Shown here: positions 1 to 8,419 of the stretch, one piece after another
Position numbering within the stretch: the first letter of the stretch is position 1
How the letters are laid out: each line of letters opens with the position of its first letter
From: Candidatus Borrarchaeum weybense
Lineage (GTDB): Archaea > Asgardarchaeota > Sifarchaeia > Borrarchaeales > Borrarchaeaceae
Direction: 5' to 3'
NCBI GenBank assembly: GCA_019057385.1
Contig: JAHQJS010000004.1
Span: 426,535-490,534, forward strand
Length of the DNA: 64,000 bases
Notes under the pieces: generated by a model
What the model was told of the DNA's origin: nothing
Databases searched by the model: none
Seen by the model: the letters and a program-made list of their open reading frames with translations, nothing else
Program-made: the position numbers and the translations under genes

Positions 1-573
1 GAATACAGCAGATTGCTATGTTACGAATGTGAAATCGAAACGTTGTTAAGTAATTTACATATCTCGGATCAAAAACTGCCGTATGAAATACTAAAGGACC
101 TAAAAGACAAAAATATAACCATATCACTAGAAGACATCACCCCTTCTGATATGGTTGTAAAAAATTATTCATTTGCAAATCAATTCACCTTTATTTCTTC
201 GCAATACACGTTTGAGCTTGGAGATCATGGTGTTATTGGTTTCCATAATAAACAATTTGTAGGGTTCTTTCAATGGACGCCAAATCTTTTTGAATTACCA
301 AAAAATACGTTACCAATACCTTTCCTTTATCCAGATTTGATAAGGACACACCAGTTCACAACAGGTAAAATCTTTAGGTTTGGCATGAAGATCAAAGATA
401 GTGATCTCTTTAAGGGCCTGTTTCATAAGACAGCACTTACAATGAGGGAAAAAGGTGTAAATACCTGCCAGATTGGATATATTGACGAACAAAATGAATT
501 TCTCACCTCTCTTCTTGATCAAATTGGCTTTAGAGTAATCCATTCCCTACAAATTTTGAAGAAGGAAGTATAG
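1..573 (+). CDS. GNAT-like acetyltransferase, 5' truncated by window edge
   Basis: The reading frame is open from base 1, so the true start may lie outside the window; a TTG at 13 and nearby codons are only internal candidates. The last ~65 residues (a beta-strand with GKIFRFGMKI, a helix with KTALTMREKGV, then QIGYIDEQNEFLTSLLDQIGF) have the strand-helix-strand layout and terminal 'GF' turn of GNAT N-acetyltransferase C-termini, but I do not see a clear acetyl-CoA Q/RxxGxG/A loop, so the family call is weak. Its stop TAG overlaps the GTG start of the downstream radical SAM gene by one base, so the two are probably translated together. Confidence 0.6.
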   Translation, partial: EYSRLLCYECEIETLLSNLHISDQKLPYEILKDLKDKNITISLEDITPSDMVVKNYSFANQFTFISSQYTFELGDHGVIGFHNKQFVGFFQWTPNLFELPKNTLPIPFLYPDLIRTHQFTTGKIFRFGMKIKDSDLFKGLFHKTALTMREKGVNTCQIGYIDEQNEFLTSLLDQIGFRVIHSLQILKKEV

Positions 574-2006
574 TGAAGGACCTTGATTGTTTAATCGTAC
601 ATCCCACGACTCGCGTCAAGACACGTTCCCCTACTAACGTACTGACTAACGTGATACTTCCAATGGGGAGTATTGCCATTGCCGATTACATTGATCGGAA
701 TGGATTTTCAACAGAAATCGTTCATACCGGATTGGAAGAAATGCTCAATCCTTCTTTCACGATAGAAGCGCTATTCAAAGAATATACACCTACAGTTCTT
801 GGAATCGATCTTCACTGGTATCCTCATAGTTATGATGCATTGCGTATTGCTGAAATAGCAAAAAATACTTACGAAAATATCTTCATTGTGCTGGGTGGCT
901 TCACTGCTTCTTGTTTTGCTGAAGAACTACTACAAAAATTTGAGTGTGTTGATGCAATTGTTAAAGGTGATGCAGAAATTCCAATGTTAGATCTTTTGAA
1001 AACTCTTCCCTCCCAAGATCTATCTAGCGTCCCTAATTTGTTTTATCGCGAAAATGATAGCATAAAACAAAGTAAAAAGAATTACTGTCCTTCTCAAGAG
1101 CAGTTTGACTCGTTCAATTTTCATAGAATCTCATTGCTCAGAAACTGGTACAACTACCTACAACTTACTCACGAAAATGACGACCTTCGCCAAAAACTGA
1201 AAAGACAGGGATGGTTATGTGTAGGGAGAGGGTGTGCAGTAAATTGCAGTTATTGCGGAGGTGGCCATAACGCACAATGCCTCCTTACAGGACGTTCGAC
1301 GCCCTTATACCGTTCACAAGAAAAAGTAATTGAAACTTTGAAAGTATTTGCAGAAATGAAAATCTCGTGTGCATACTGCGATTTTGACCCCTTTGGGCGA
1401 AAAACACGTGAATATTATTTTAAACTCTTTGAAATGATCCGAAAAGAGGGTATAGACGTTTCTACCCAATTTTTGGTGTGGGATGTCACGTCAAAAAAGT
1501 TTTTGGAAGAATTTAAAAGAACTTTCAATCCTTTATACACTACCCTTACATTGTCTCCAGAATCTGGTAGTGAAACGATTCGGAAATTGAATAAAGGATT
1601 TTATTATAGCGATTCAGAATTATTTTCGTGGTTAGATCTCACCAAAGAAAACTTTATTCCCATCGAATTATATTTCACCACTGGATTGACTGGTGAAACT
1701 GTTACAGATTTCAGAGAAACTGTTCAGCTTGGAAAAAGGGTCGTTGAAGAATATCCAAATATTATTCATATCGCTTGTAATCCAATTTTTCTTGAGCCTG
1801 GCTCTCCGCGCTTTTTAGATCCTCAAAAATTTGGCATCACACTAAAATTTTCAAAATTCATTGATTTCTATTTAACCTACAAGAAATTCGCTTTAGGCGT
1901 TCCAGTCAGTTCCCGTCTGGGATATGAGACGGAACATATGTCAGAAACCGATATTATCCGGTTTGCCAACTATTTCAATGATCAAGTGTATGCTTTAACT
2001 CATTAA
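573..2006 (+). CDS. B12-binding-domain radical SAM protein
   Basis: 477 residues. The N-terminal ~150 residues (MGSIAIADYIDRNGF, GIDLHWYPHSYDALRIA, VLGGFTASCFAEELL, VKGDAEIPMLDLL) follow the Rossmann-like cobalamin-binding domain that precedes many radical SAM cores. The cluster motif CxxxCxxC is Cys221, Cys225 and Cys228 in GCAVNCSYCGGG, so it should bind a [4Fe-4S] cluster and S-adenosylmethionine. The later segment TLSPESGSETIRKLNKG is the usual 'SxESGS' strand of this superfamily. Substrate unknown; B12-dependent methylation or ring/thioether chemistry are the family's typical reactions. It starts with GTG inside the stop codon of the preceding GNAT-like gene, suggesting the pair modifies one product. 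Confidence 0.85.
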   Translation: MKDLDCLIVHPTTRVKTRSPTNVLTNVILPMGSIAIADYIDRNGFSTEIVHTGLEEMLNPSFTIEALFKEYTPTVLGIDLHWYPHSYDALRIAEIAKNTYENIFIVLGGFTASCFAEELLQKFECVDAIVKGDAEIPMLDLLKTLPSQDLSSVPNLFYRENDSIKQSKKNYCPSQEQFDSFNFHRISLLRNWYNYLQLTHENDDLRQKLKRQGWLCVGRGCAVNCSYCGGGHNAQCLLTGRSTPLYRSQEKVIETLKVFAEMKISCAYCDFDPFGRKTREYYFKLFEMIRKEGIDVSTQFLVWDVTSKKFLEEFKRTFNPLYTTLTLSPESGSETIRKLNKGFYYSDSELFSWLDLTKENFIPIELYFTTGLTGETVTDFRETVQLGKRVVEEYPNIIHIACNPIFLEPGSPRFLDPQKFGITLKFSKFIDFYLTYKKFALGVPVSSRLGYETEHMSETDIIRFANYFNDQVYALTH

Positions 2007-2042
2007 GTTTAAAAATAGCCTGTTCTCTACTTGTAGGGCGTT

Positions 2043-2339
2043 TTATCCTCCACCACCAGGCGGAAAAATCGTAATAAGATCTCCTTCTTTTAGTTCTGTT
2101 TTTGCCCCTTTTAAGCCCTTAATATTCATACCATTTACAAACATCACCAGGCGGTCAGTGATTTGATTTGTTTCAGCATCGATAAGTTTCTCTTTCAACT
2201 TTTCTCCATGTTCTTTGATAAGGGTATCAACTAGATCTTCTACATCGCAACGTTGAAGTGTGACTTGTCTGGATTTTTCGTTCACAACTTCTTGTAACTG
2301 ACCATAGAATTTAACAGTTACGGCAACCATTTTCTTCAC
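2043..2339 (-). CDS. MoaD/ThiS-like ubiquitin-fold sulfur carrier
   Basis: 98 residues with the small beta-grasp fold pattern: VTVKFYGQLQEVV at the start, DRLVMFVNGMNIKGLKG in the middle and the diagnostic C-terminus LITIFPPGGGG, ending in the exposed Gly-Gly that is adenylated and thiocarboxylated in MoaD, ThiS and SAMPs. It lies just 3' of an aldehyde:ferredoxin oxidoreductase module on the same strand, so a role in making the pterin dithiolene of the tungsten cofactor is likely (AOR loci often carry a MoaD-like gene). The first codon is GTG; Met4 is an alternative start. Protein urmylation-like conjugation is another possible role. Confidence 0.85.
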   Translation of the reverse strand: MKKMVAVTVKFYGQLQEVVNEKSRQVTLQRCDVEDLVDTLIKEHGEKLKEKLIDAETNQITDRLVMFVNGMNIKGLKGAKTELKEGDLITIFPPGGGG

Positions 2340-2465
2340 ACTTTTTTATGAGTATTAGAATATCTTTAAGGTTTGTATTTTGGCAATCGTTTACGTTGCT
2401 CTTGCTACTCATATATAGGTATTTTTGTAAGTGTCATTTGAGCACAAAAAAATTAAAGACAGCTA

Positions 2466-2846
2466 CTAGCCGGACGTGTGCCACACATAATGTTTACTAA
2501 GATGATCATTAAATTTCTCGTTTAGGGCTTTTGCAGCTGGCGTATCTGGAAGTTCTTTATTGCCCTTGACCTCAAATGTTTCAATGGTGAGATCAGTAGT
2601 TTCTGATGTAGGCCAGAAGCCACCATGATGATTCATATCTCGCCATCCATGGATTGTCATTCGAATTATTAGTTGTCCTGAAGAATCCGCTCTTTTACCT
2701 TCTATAATGCCATCAAAGTCGTCTCCTTCATGTTTAAGTATTTCTTTTTTCGTGAGCGTTATTCCTATACGTTCGGCACAGATGGCACAGTTGTTAAATA
2801 TCTGAAGCGGCACATTTACGGTTCTAAATCTTCTTTCGTTTTTCAT
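2466..2846 (-). CDS. Small conserved AOR-associated protein, copy 1 (unknown function)
   Basis: 126 residues from the ATG at 2846, chosen because AAAGGTG lies at Shine-Dalgarno distance and because the copy at 5445-5825 then has exactly the same length. I do not recognise the family. It is roughly 60% identical to that second copy; shared blocks are RRFR, GITL-KKE-LK, the central GWRDM-HH-GFWPT, TTDLTIETFEV, KELPDT and the end YVWHT-G. The invariant His pair and Trp/Asp residues could bind a ligand or metal. Each copy sits ~120 bp downstream of an AOR gene on the same strand, so it is probably an accessory or electron-transfer-linked partner of AOR. Confidence 0.8.
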   Translation of the reverse strand: MKNERRFRTVNVPLQIFNNCAICAERIGITLTKKEILKHEGDDFDGIIEGKRADSSGQLIIRMTIHGWRDMNHHGGFWPTSETTDLTIETFEVKGNKELPDTPAAKALNEKFNDHLSKHYVWHTSG

Positions 2847-2973
2847 AAGCGACACCTTTCATCTTTTACACTCAAGAATACTCTTTAAATAATTTCACTT
2901 CTCTGCATGTGTGACATCATGTGAAAACTAGTTTAAGAAAAAAAAGAAACAAAAAAAGGGAATGAAATTTGTT

Positions 2974-4839
2974 TTATAGGCCATATTTCGACTTTATACT
3001 GGCGGGTACGCTACCGTCATCGTTCCAGCCGCGGGTCTTGTAGTACATCGGCTTTAGTTTAGCTAATGGAACCGTGTTTCCTTTCGATGGTCCCTCTGGA
3101 ATAGGCTCTTCGAGAATCCTTGTTGGTAAGCTATCATTGTCCGCCGTAAATCCTTCGCGGTAGTTGAACATCCTTTCGAGGTTCCAGATGCGTGCGCCAA
3201 TAGAGTCAAATTCTTCAGCTGTTATATCCCAACCGGTTATTGGGGCTAGAATATTTGCGAATTCTTGGGAACCCATTGAGAATGTAACGAACTGGCAGAC
3301 AAGTGAGCTGTCCATTGCCGCTACGAAGTCCTGAAACGCGATCAGCATGTCAATTGATTTTTGACCTGGGTCGAATCGAGGCAATTGTTCAGGTGCGCCC
3401 AAGATTTCTGGATTGATCATGTATGCTCTTAAGTGGCAAGCACCTCTGTTGGAGGTAGCATAACCTAATGCATGTGCTTTGGCACCACGACCGTCATACG
3501 CGGGCATGCTTTGTCCTTTGACTGTCATCGCGAATTTATCAGCACCTTTACCCCATTTCTTTGCAGACATCTCTTCACCATCGCCCAGAATTGCACCGAT
3601 TCCTTCGACCTTACCTATCATTTCAGCAACCTGTACTATTGCTTCTGTATTGCCAAATGTGAGGTCAATTCCACCAGTGTCTTCTTTGGTGATGATTCCT
3701 TTTTCATAGCATTCCATAGCGAAGGCACAAGCTGTACCCGCTTGGATTGCGTCTAAACCGTATTTATTGCAAATGTGATGCGCTGTTAAGACGTAATCAA
3801 TGTCGTCTACTCCACAGTCTGCTCCCCAACTCCAGGTTGTTTCGTATTCAGGCCCTTCACATACAGTTCCGGCGTATGGTCCTTTTTCGATCTTACTCCA
3901 TCGACCACACATGATTCTGCAGCCCTTACAACCGACATTCTTGATCAATCTGTTTTCCTTGATGTATTCACCAGAAGTGACTTCAGCACCTGGAAATACA
4001 TCCATTTGGAAGTTATGTGTTGGATAAATCCCTGCACCGTTGACGATGTTAACCAGCAGCGCTGTACCAAGTGTGTAGAGTCCACCTCCGATCTTTGTGA
4101 CGTCTCCAGCCTGCATTACCTCGTCTTCGTTCTTCTTAACAGCTGCCTTGAATGCAGCTTCATCAGCCATTGGAATCCTCTGTTTTCCTCGTGCCACTAA
4201 AGCTTTTAGGTTCTTTGAACCCATAACAGCTCCGTGTCCACCTCTTCCAGCGGCACGGTAGAATCTGTTCATAATAGCCGCAATGCGTTTCATATTTTCT
4301 CCGGGTGGTCCGATGCTTGCCACACCAATTGGGTTGCGCACTAATTTTTCGATGTCCTTTCCTACTGAAGATGGATCTAAATCTGCAAGGATTGCTGTTT
4401 CCGTCGCATGAACATCCATACCCCAGTACTTTGAAGCATCTTTCAGTTCAATTTTTCCGTCTTCGCACAAAATCATTGTTGGTTTAGCGGCTTTTCCTGT
4501 AATTACTAAATAATCGAATCCTGCAGCTTTGAGTGCGTGAGCGTAGTCTCCTCCAGAGTGCGAGTCAGAAACTGTACCAGTGAGGGGACTCTTAGTAACA
4601 GTACAGAATCGCCCAGAACTTGGCGCGCCTGTACCAGTTAGCGGACCTGTTAGAACGATGAGGATGTTGTCTGGTGAAAGTGGGTCAGTTCCTGGCTTCA
4701 ATCGGTCATAAAGAATTTTAACACCGAGTCCTCTACCACCAAGCCATTTCCTGGCCATAGCCATGTCGACATCTTTGATTTCAATGCTTCCAGTAGTCAG
4801 ATTAATATCTGCCCATTTGCCCATATATCCATTTGCCAT
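2974..4839 (-). CDS. Aldehyde:ferredoxin oxidoreductase (tungsten), copy 1
   Basis: 621 residues, normal family length. AOR enzymes oxidise aldehydes to carboxylates with ferredoxin, using a tungsto-bispterin and one [4Fe-4S] cluster in the cytoplasm. The N-terminal domain starts MANGYMGKWADINLTTG and carries GGRGLGVKILYDRLKPG and the cofactor-binding GPLTGTGAPSSGR segment. Cluster ligands CxxCxxxC are Cys304, Cys307 and Cys311 in GCKGCRIMCGRW, with a fourth Cys in SSLVCQF near the C-terminus. AGRGGHGAVMGSKNLKA is the usual pterin-binding helix. About 70% identical by eye to the second copy at 5968-7836; both have AGGAGG ribosome sites. Substrate range cannot be read from the sequence. Confidence 0.97.
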   Translation of the reverse strand: MANGYMGKWADINLTTGSIEIKDVDMAMARKWLGGRGLGVKILYDRLKPGTDPLSPDNILIVLTGPLTGTGAPSSGRFCTVTKSPLTGTVSDSHSGGDYAHALKAAGFDYLVITGKAAKPTMILCEDGKIELKDASKYWGMDVHATETAILADLDPSSVGKDIEKLVRNPIGVASIGPPGENMKRIAAIMNRFYRAAGRGGHGAVMGSKNLKALVARGKQRIPMADEAAFKAAVKKNEDEVMQAGDVTKIGGGLYTLGTALLVNIVNGAGIYPTHNFQMDVFPGAEVTSGEYIKENRLIKNVGCKGCRIMCGRWSKIEKGPYAGTVCEGPEYETTWSWGADCGVDDIDYVLTAHHICNKYGLDAIQAGTACAFAMECYEKGIITKEDTGGIDLTFGNTEAIVQVAEMIGKVEGIGAILGDGEEMSAKKWGKGADKFAMTVKGQSMPAYDGRGAKAHALGYATSNRGACHLRAYMINPEILGAPEQLPRFDPGQKSIDMLIAFQDFVAAMDSSLVCQFVTFSMGSQEFANILAPITGWDITAEEFDSIGARIWNLERMFNYREGFTADNDSLPTRILEEPIPEGPSKGNTVPLAKLKPMYYKTRGWNDDGSVPASIKSKYGL

Positions 4840-4858
4840 TTTTCATATTTCCTCCTAA

Positions 4859-4891
4859 CTCAAAACGTTTTGAGATACAAATTTTGTATCT
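4859..4891. promoter_or_regulatory. Two abutting perfect palindromes in the AOR-1 leader
   Basis: CTCAAAACGTTTTGAG (4859-4874) is a perfect 16-bp palindrome. It overlaps by two bases AGATACAAATTTTGTATCT (4873-4891), a perfect 9+1+9 inverted repeat. They lie between the predicted TATA box and the AGGAGG ribosome site of the AOR-1 gene, so they are in its 5' untranslated region. They could be operators for a dimeric repressor or consecutive RNA hairpins. Confidence 0.6.
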
Positions 4892-4920
4892 AAAAAGGAG
4901 TGTGGACTACTTTATAATGA

Positions 4921-4949
4921 AAGGTTATATAAAAACCTTAACTTTAAGG
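4921..4949 (-). promoter_or_regulatory. Candidate promoter and operator of AOR-1
   Basis: Read on the minus strand, GGTTTTTATATAA is a good archaeal BRE/TATA box for the AOR-1 gene. The TATA lies inside an inverted repeat AAGGTT...AACCTT (4921-4939), followed by a palindrome CCTTAACTTTAAGG (4936-4949). Symmetry over the TATA box suggests control by a dimeric DNA-binding protein. Confidence 0.5.
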
Positions 4950-5444
4950 AGCGCAGGGATATGAATCATTATACATATCGATGAAAATGAACTTAGTAAC
5001 GAGTAGATTCATTAATCATCAAATTAATTAAATATCAGAGATAGAGCATCATCAAAAATCGTGTTGGCTTGAAGTACATTAAGCTATGTAAAGTATACAA
5101 ATATACTATAAATCCTTAAAATTAAATTGCAAATAAGCACTTTTCAGGTGTTTTACGGGGATAAAACAGTTTTAAAATCAAATATACGAATATACTCTGA
5201 TTTCGAAGATTTTAATTGGTAATGGATGTTTTTCCTCTTTTTTAGGTAGAGTATACTAAATTTAAATAACTGTTTAAATAAATGCGTGTCTTTTAAACGT
5301 ATCAAATTCAAAAACTGGTGGTCTTCTTAATGGAAAGGTATCGTCTTCGTTGTAATGGAGTAATGAATTCACTTCCAAGTTGCTTTAATACTTTTGTATA
5401 AAGATTTTTCTGGGTTGCCATTCGATAATAAAGGTACAAGATGG
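4950..5444. other. Intergenic stretch without a convincing gene
   Basis: AT-rich spacer between the two AOR modules. It holds a TATGAATCAT half-palindrome with following ATACATATCGATG (4960-4985) that resembles the sequence upstream of AOR-2, and two similar motifs, GTATACAAATATAC near 5095 and ATATACGAATATAC near 5183, possibly promoter or operator half-sites. No coding frame with a ribosome site is apparent. Confidence 0.5.
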
Positions 5445-5825
5445 TTAGCCAGCAGTATGCCAAACATAAAGATTGATACGATTATTAAATTCATCATGTA
5501 AGGCTTTCGCATTTAGAGTGTCAGGGAGTTCTTTATCGTTCTTAGAGACTTCAAATGTTTCGATCGTGAGATCAGTAGTTATTGCTGTTGGCCAGAACCC
5601 CATATGATGATCCATATCACGCCATCCATAGATTTTAAGTCGGATGATTACCTCTCCTGCAGGACTTGTCCGAATACCTTCTATGATACCCTCAAAGTCG
5701 ATATCTTCTTCTTTCAGTACTTCTTTTTTTATAAGAGTTATCCCCATGCTTTCAAGGCATACTGCTGAATTTGAAAATACCACGCCTGGAAAATTTGTCC
5801 CTCTAAAGCGTCGTTGGCTCAACAT
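5445..5825 (-). CDS. Small conserved AOR-associated protein, copy 2 (unknown function)
   Basis: 126 residues when started at the ATG at 5825, which has GAGGTGG at ribosome-binding distance; an upstream in-frame ATG at 5843 precedes that site and is less likely. It is the paralogue of the gene at 2466-2846, with the same conserved core (GWRDMDHHMGFWPT, TTDLTIETFEV, KELPDT, YVWHTAG). The Cys pair of copy 1 is only partly kept, so those cysteines are not essential. It lies 142 bp downstream of AOR-2, the same gene order as in module 1, so the two-gene unit was probably duplicated as a block. Function unknown. Confidence 0.8.
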   Translation of the reverse strand: MLSQRRFRGTNFPGVVFSNSAVCLESMGITLIKKEVLKEEDIDFEGIIEGIRTSPAGEVIIRLKIYGWRDMDHHMGFWPTAITTDLTIETFEVSKNDKELPDTLNAKALHDEFNNRINLYVWHTAG

Positions 5826-5967
5826 AAGGTAATGCCACCTCATTCATTCTAATAAGTAAGTAGTCGATACGAGTCATTTAAACTTCTTCAAACCCTTTTT
5901 TGTTTTTTAATCTAAGAATTGTTAAGAAAAACAGGTAAAAAAAAAGAGGAAAGGAACTTTTTCGTAT

Positions 5968-7836
5968 TTATGCGATGCCGTATCTTTTCTGTGTTTCTTC
6001 AGTCGGCTTGCCTTCATTATCATATCCACGAGTCTCGTAGTACATCGGCAACATTTTATCGATTGGCACGGTATTTCCTTTTGATGGTCCTTCAGGCATA
6101 GGATCCTCAAGCATTCTGGTTGCTAAGGTGTCGTCCTTTCTGCCAAATCCTTCTCGTGCATTAAACATTCGTTCAAGATTCCAAATGCGTGCGCCCACCT
6201 CATCGACCATATCGGCAGTCCAATCCCAGCCAGTGGCTGGTTTTAGTAAGTTTGCAAACTCCTGATTACCCATAGCGAAGGAAACAAACAGACAAATCAG
6301 ACTGGAGTCTAGAAGTGCGGTGAAGTTCTGGAAGGCAATTAACATATCGATCGTCTTTTGGCCTGGGTCGAACCGCGGCAATTGCTCAGGTGCACCTAAG
6401 ATTTCTGGATTGATCATGTATGCACGTATGTGGCATGCGCCTCTATTAGATGTGGCATATGCAAGTCCGTGTCCTTTTGACCCTCTTGGGTCATAAGCTG
6501 GCATGCTTTGTCCTTTTGTCACCATCGCGTACTTTTCAGCACCTTTACCCCATTTCTGTGCAGCAACTATTTCACCATCTGCAAGGATTTTACCGATTCC
6601 TTCCACTTTACCTATTTGTTCGGCGACTTTTATCATAGCCTCAGCATTTCCGAATTTGAGTTCGATACCACCCGTGTCCTCTGTTGTGATAATGCCTTTC
6701 TCAAAGCACTCCATAGCGAATGCCGTCGTCGTACCCGCTTGAATCGCATCGAGCCCGTATAAATTACACAAGTGATGTGCTGTCATACAATAGTCAATAT
6801 CGTCTACGCCACAGTCAGCGCCCCACGCCCACATGTTCTCGTATTCCGGCCCTTCCATTTCAGTTCCAGCAAAAGGTCCTTTTTCGATTTTAGACCATCG
6901 TCCACACATAATTCTACAGCCTTTGCAACCAACAGGCTTGATTAATCGATTTTCCTTAAGATATTCACCGGAAGTAACCTCAGCCCCTTCAAATACACCT
7001 GTCTGGAAGTTATGTGTTGGATAAATCCCAGCACCATTTATAATATTAACAAGCAGGGCCGTACCAAGCGTATTAAGTCCTCCTCCTGGCTTCGTTACAT
7101 CGCTTACTTTCATTGCTTCATCTTCATTCTTTTTGACAGCTGCCCTGTATGCCTCCTCGTCATATAAGGAGACTTTTTGTTTTCCTCTTGCCACTATAGC
7201 CTTTAGGTTCTTTGAACCCATAACAGCCCCATGTCCACCTCTTCCAACGGCACGATAGAATCGGTTCATTATAGCCGCTAATCTCTTCATATTTTCTCCA
7301 GGTGGTCCAATACTTGCCACACCAATTGAATTGCGTACTAATTGTTCCATGTCCTTTCCTGCTGAAGATGGATCTAATTCTTCAAGAATCATTTTTTCTG
7401 TTTCGAAAACATCTTTGCCCCAAAGGGCTGATGCATCTTTAAACTCCACTTTTCCATCATCTAAGAAGATCCAAGTCGGTTTATCAGCTTTGCCAGTGAT
7501 GACGAGCCAATCAAACCCCGCAGCTTTAATTGCGTGACCGAAATCTCCACCGCAGTGCGAATCGTGTACTGTGTTTGTTAGTGGACTTTTTGTGACACTA
7601 CAGAATCGTCCAGAACTCGGAGCACCTGTACCTGTTATTGGACCCGTTGCAATAACGATGATGTTGTCTGGTGAGAATGGGTCTGTTCCTGGCTTCAATC
7701 GGTCATAAAGAATTTTAACACCGACACCTCGTCCTCCGACCCAGGTTTTGGTAAAACTCATGTCAACATCTTTAATTTCAGCACTCTTCTTGTTTAGGTC
7801 GATATCGACCCATTTACCCATGTATCCATTTGCCAT
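5968..7836 (-). CDS. Aldehyde:ferredoxin oxidoreductase (tungsten), copy 2
   Basis: 622 residues, collinear with copy 1 and with the same cofactor and cluster motifs: GPITGTGAPSSGR, VGRGGHGAVMGSKNLKA, the CxxCxxxC ligands in GCKGCRIMCGRW, and a distal Cys in SSLICLF. It should likewise couple aldehyde oxidation to ferredoxin reduction. Differences concentrate in surface segments and in the substrate-domain stretch after the cluster (for example EMEGPEYENMWAWGADCG), so the two copies may have different aldehyde preferences. Start ATG follows AGGAGG; that leader segment is tandemly duplicated. Divergent transcription from a TATA-rich region around 7930-7960 is likely. Confidence 0.97.
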   Translation of the reverse strand: MANGYMGKWVDIDLNKKSAEIKDVDMSFTKTWVGGRGVGVKILYDRLKPGTDPFSPDNIIVIATGPITGTGAPSSGRFCSVTKSPLTNTVHDSHCGGDFGHAIKAAGFDWLVITGKADKPTWIFLDDGKVEFKDASALWGKDVFETEKMILEELDPSSAGKDMEQLVRNSIGVASIGPPGENMKRLAAIMNRFYRAVGRGGHGAVMGSKNLKAIVARGKQKVSLYDEEAYRAAVKKNEDEAMKVSDVTKPGGGLNTLGTALLVNIINGAGIYPTHNFQTGVFEGAEVTSGEYLKENRLIKPVGCKGCRIMCGRWSKIEKGPFAGTEMEGPEYENMWAWGADCGVDDIDYCMTAHHLCNLYGLDAIQAGTTTAFAMECFEKGIITTEDTGGIELKFGNAEAMIKVAEQIGKVEGIGKILADGEIVAAQKWGKGAEKYAMVTKGQSMPAYDPRGSKGHGLAYATSNRGACHIRAYMINPEILGAPEQLPRFDPGQKTIDMLIAFQNFTALLDSSLICLFVSFAMGNQEFANLLKPATGWDWTADMVDEVGARIWNLERMFNAREGFGRKDDTLATRMLEDPMPEGPSKGNTVPIDKMLPMYYETRGYDNEGKPTEETQKRYGIA

Positions 7837-7895
7837 TTTTCACATTTCCTCCTATTCGAATATATTTTTTCACATTTCCTCCTACTTGAATCTAT
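7836..7895. repeat. 30-bp tandem duplication carrying the AOR-2 ribosome site
   Basis: Two adjacent 30-bp units (7836-7865 and 7866-7895) match at about 27 of 30 positions. Each contains CACATTTCCTCCT, the complement of an AGGAGG ribosome site, so the AOR-2 mRNA carries two Shine-Dalgarno sequences in tandem, only the proximal one correctly placed for the ATG. Confidence 0.8.
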
Positions 7896-7914
7896 TTTTT
7901 ATCTGAGAGGTAGT

Positions 7915-7984
7915 GTGATTATATGTATCAGCAAACGTTATATATATACATAAGTATATTAAAATATGCATCAGCATACATATC
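7915..7984. promoter_or_regulatory. Bidirectional promoter region with TATGC-N4-GCATA operator
   Basis: ACGTTATATATATACATAAG (from about 7937) is TATA-like in both directions, fitting AOR-2 on the minus strand and an RNA on the plus strand. TATGCATCAGCATA (about 7963-7976) is an inverted repeat with a 4-nt spacer. A similar block, TATGCATAAGCAGGCACATA, recurs at about 8221 after another TATATATACATA. Repetition of TATA plus palindrome suggests coordinated control. Confidence 0.5.
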
Positions 7985-8095
7985 GAGAAAAAATCACTCA
8001 CCGAATATCAAATTTGAACCATCTCCGAGACGGAAGTTAAGATATCTATTGATTCATGGATGGGTGAGTCTCCCCTGTATACCCTTAAAATTTGC
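7985..8095 (+). ncRNA. 5S rRNA-like sequence, divergent or degenerate
   Basis: CCGAGACGGAAGTTAAG (8025-8041) is nearly the universal helix III/loop B segment of 5S rRNA (CCGAACxCGGAAGUUAAG). Local pairings are compatible with a folded RNA: ATATC 8005-8009 with GATAT 8041-8045 at the place of helix II, CCG/CGG closing the loop, and ACTCACC 7996-8002 with GGTGAGT 8063-8069 enclosing the core. GATGGGTGAGTCTCCCC downstream loosely recalls the helix IV/V arm. A long terminal helix I is not seen, so this may be a pseudogene, a very divergent 5S, or another RNA that mimics 5S. A TATA-like promoter precedes it. Confidence 0.4.
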
Positions 8096-8341
8096 GTAAA
8101 AGGCGCGCATTATTTTTGTTTATAATGATCGATCATGACATTTAACTGCCTGAAAACTTGAAATACGCATAATAGAAAAGAGATGGGAAAAAATATATAT
8201 ACATATTAATACATAAAAATATGCATAAGCAGGCACATAGAAGAAAACTGCCCACTAAATAGCGATTCAGAAAGAAGATCCACTTTTAATGTCAAAAACA
8301 CAGGTTTGTATATATTAAAAATGGGAAATAACGTACTGACC

Positions 8342-8385
8342 CTATAATAAGAAAAGGGATAGCCAGGGGAAACCCCTTCTTATAG
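8342..8385 (+). other. Stem-loop in the leader of the HExxE gene
   Basis: CTATAATAAGAA (8342-8353) can pair with TTCTTATAG (8377-8385), and inside it AGGGG (8365-8369) pairs with CCCCT (8373-8377) around an AAA loop. A TATA-like TGTATATATTAAAAA lies upstream at about 8307, so this is probably part of the transcript that reads into the gene at 8420. It could be a regulatory leader or a small RNA. Confidence 0.45.
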
Positions 8386-8419
8386 AACAAGATAGAGTAA
8401 TACTAGATAGGTCTTATTA

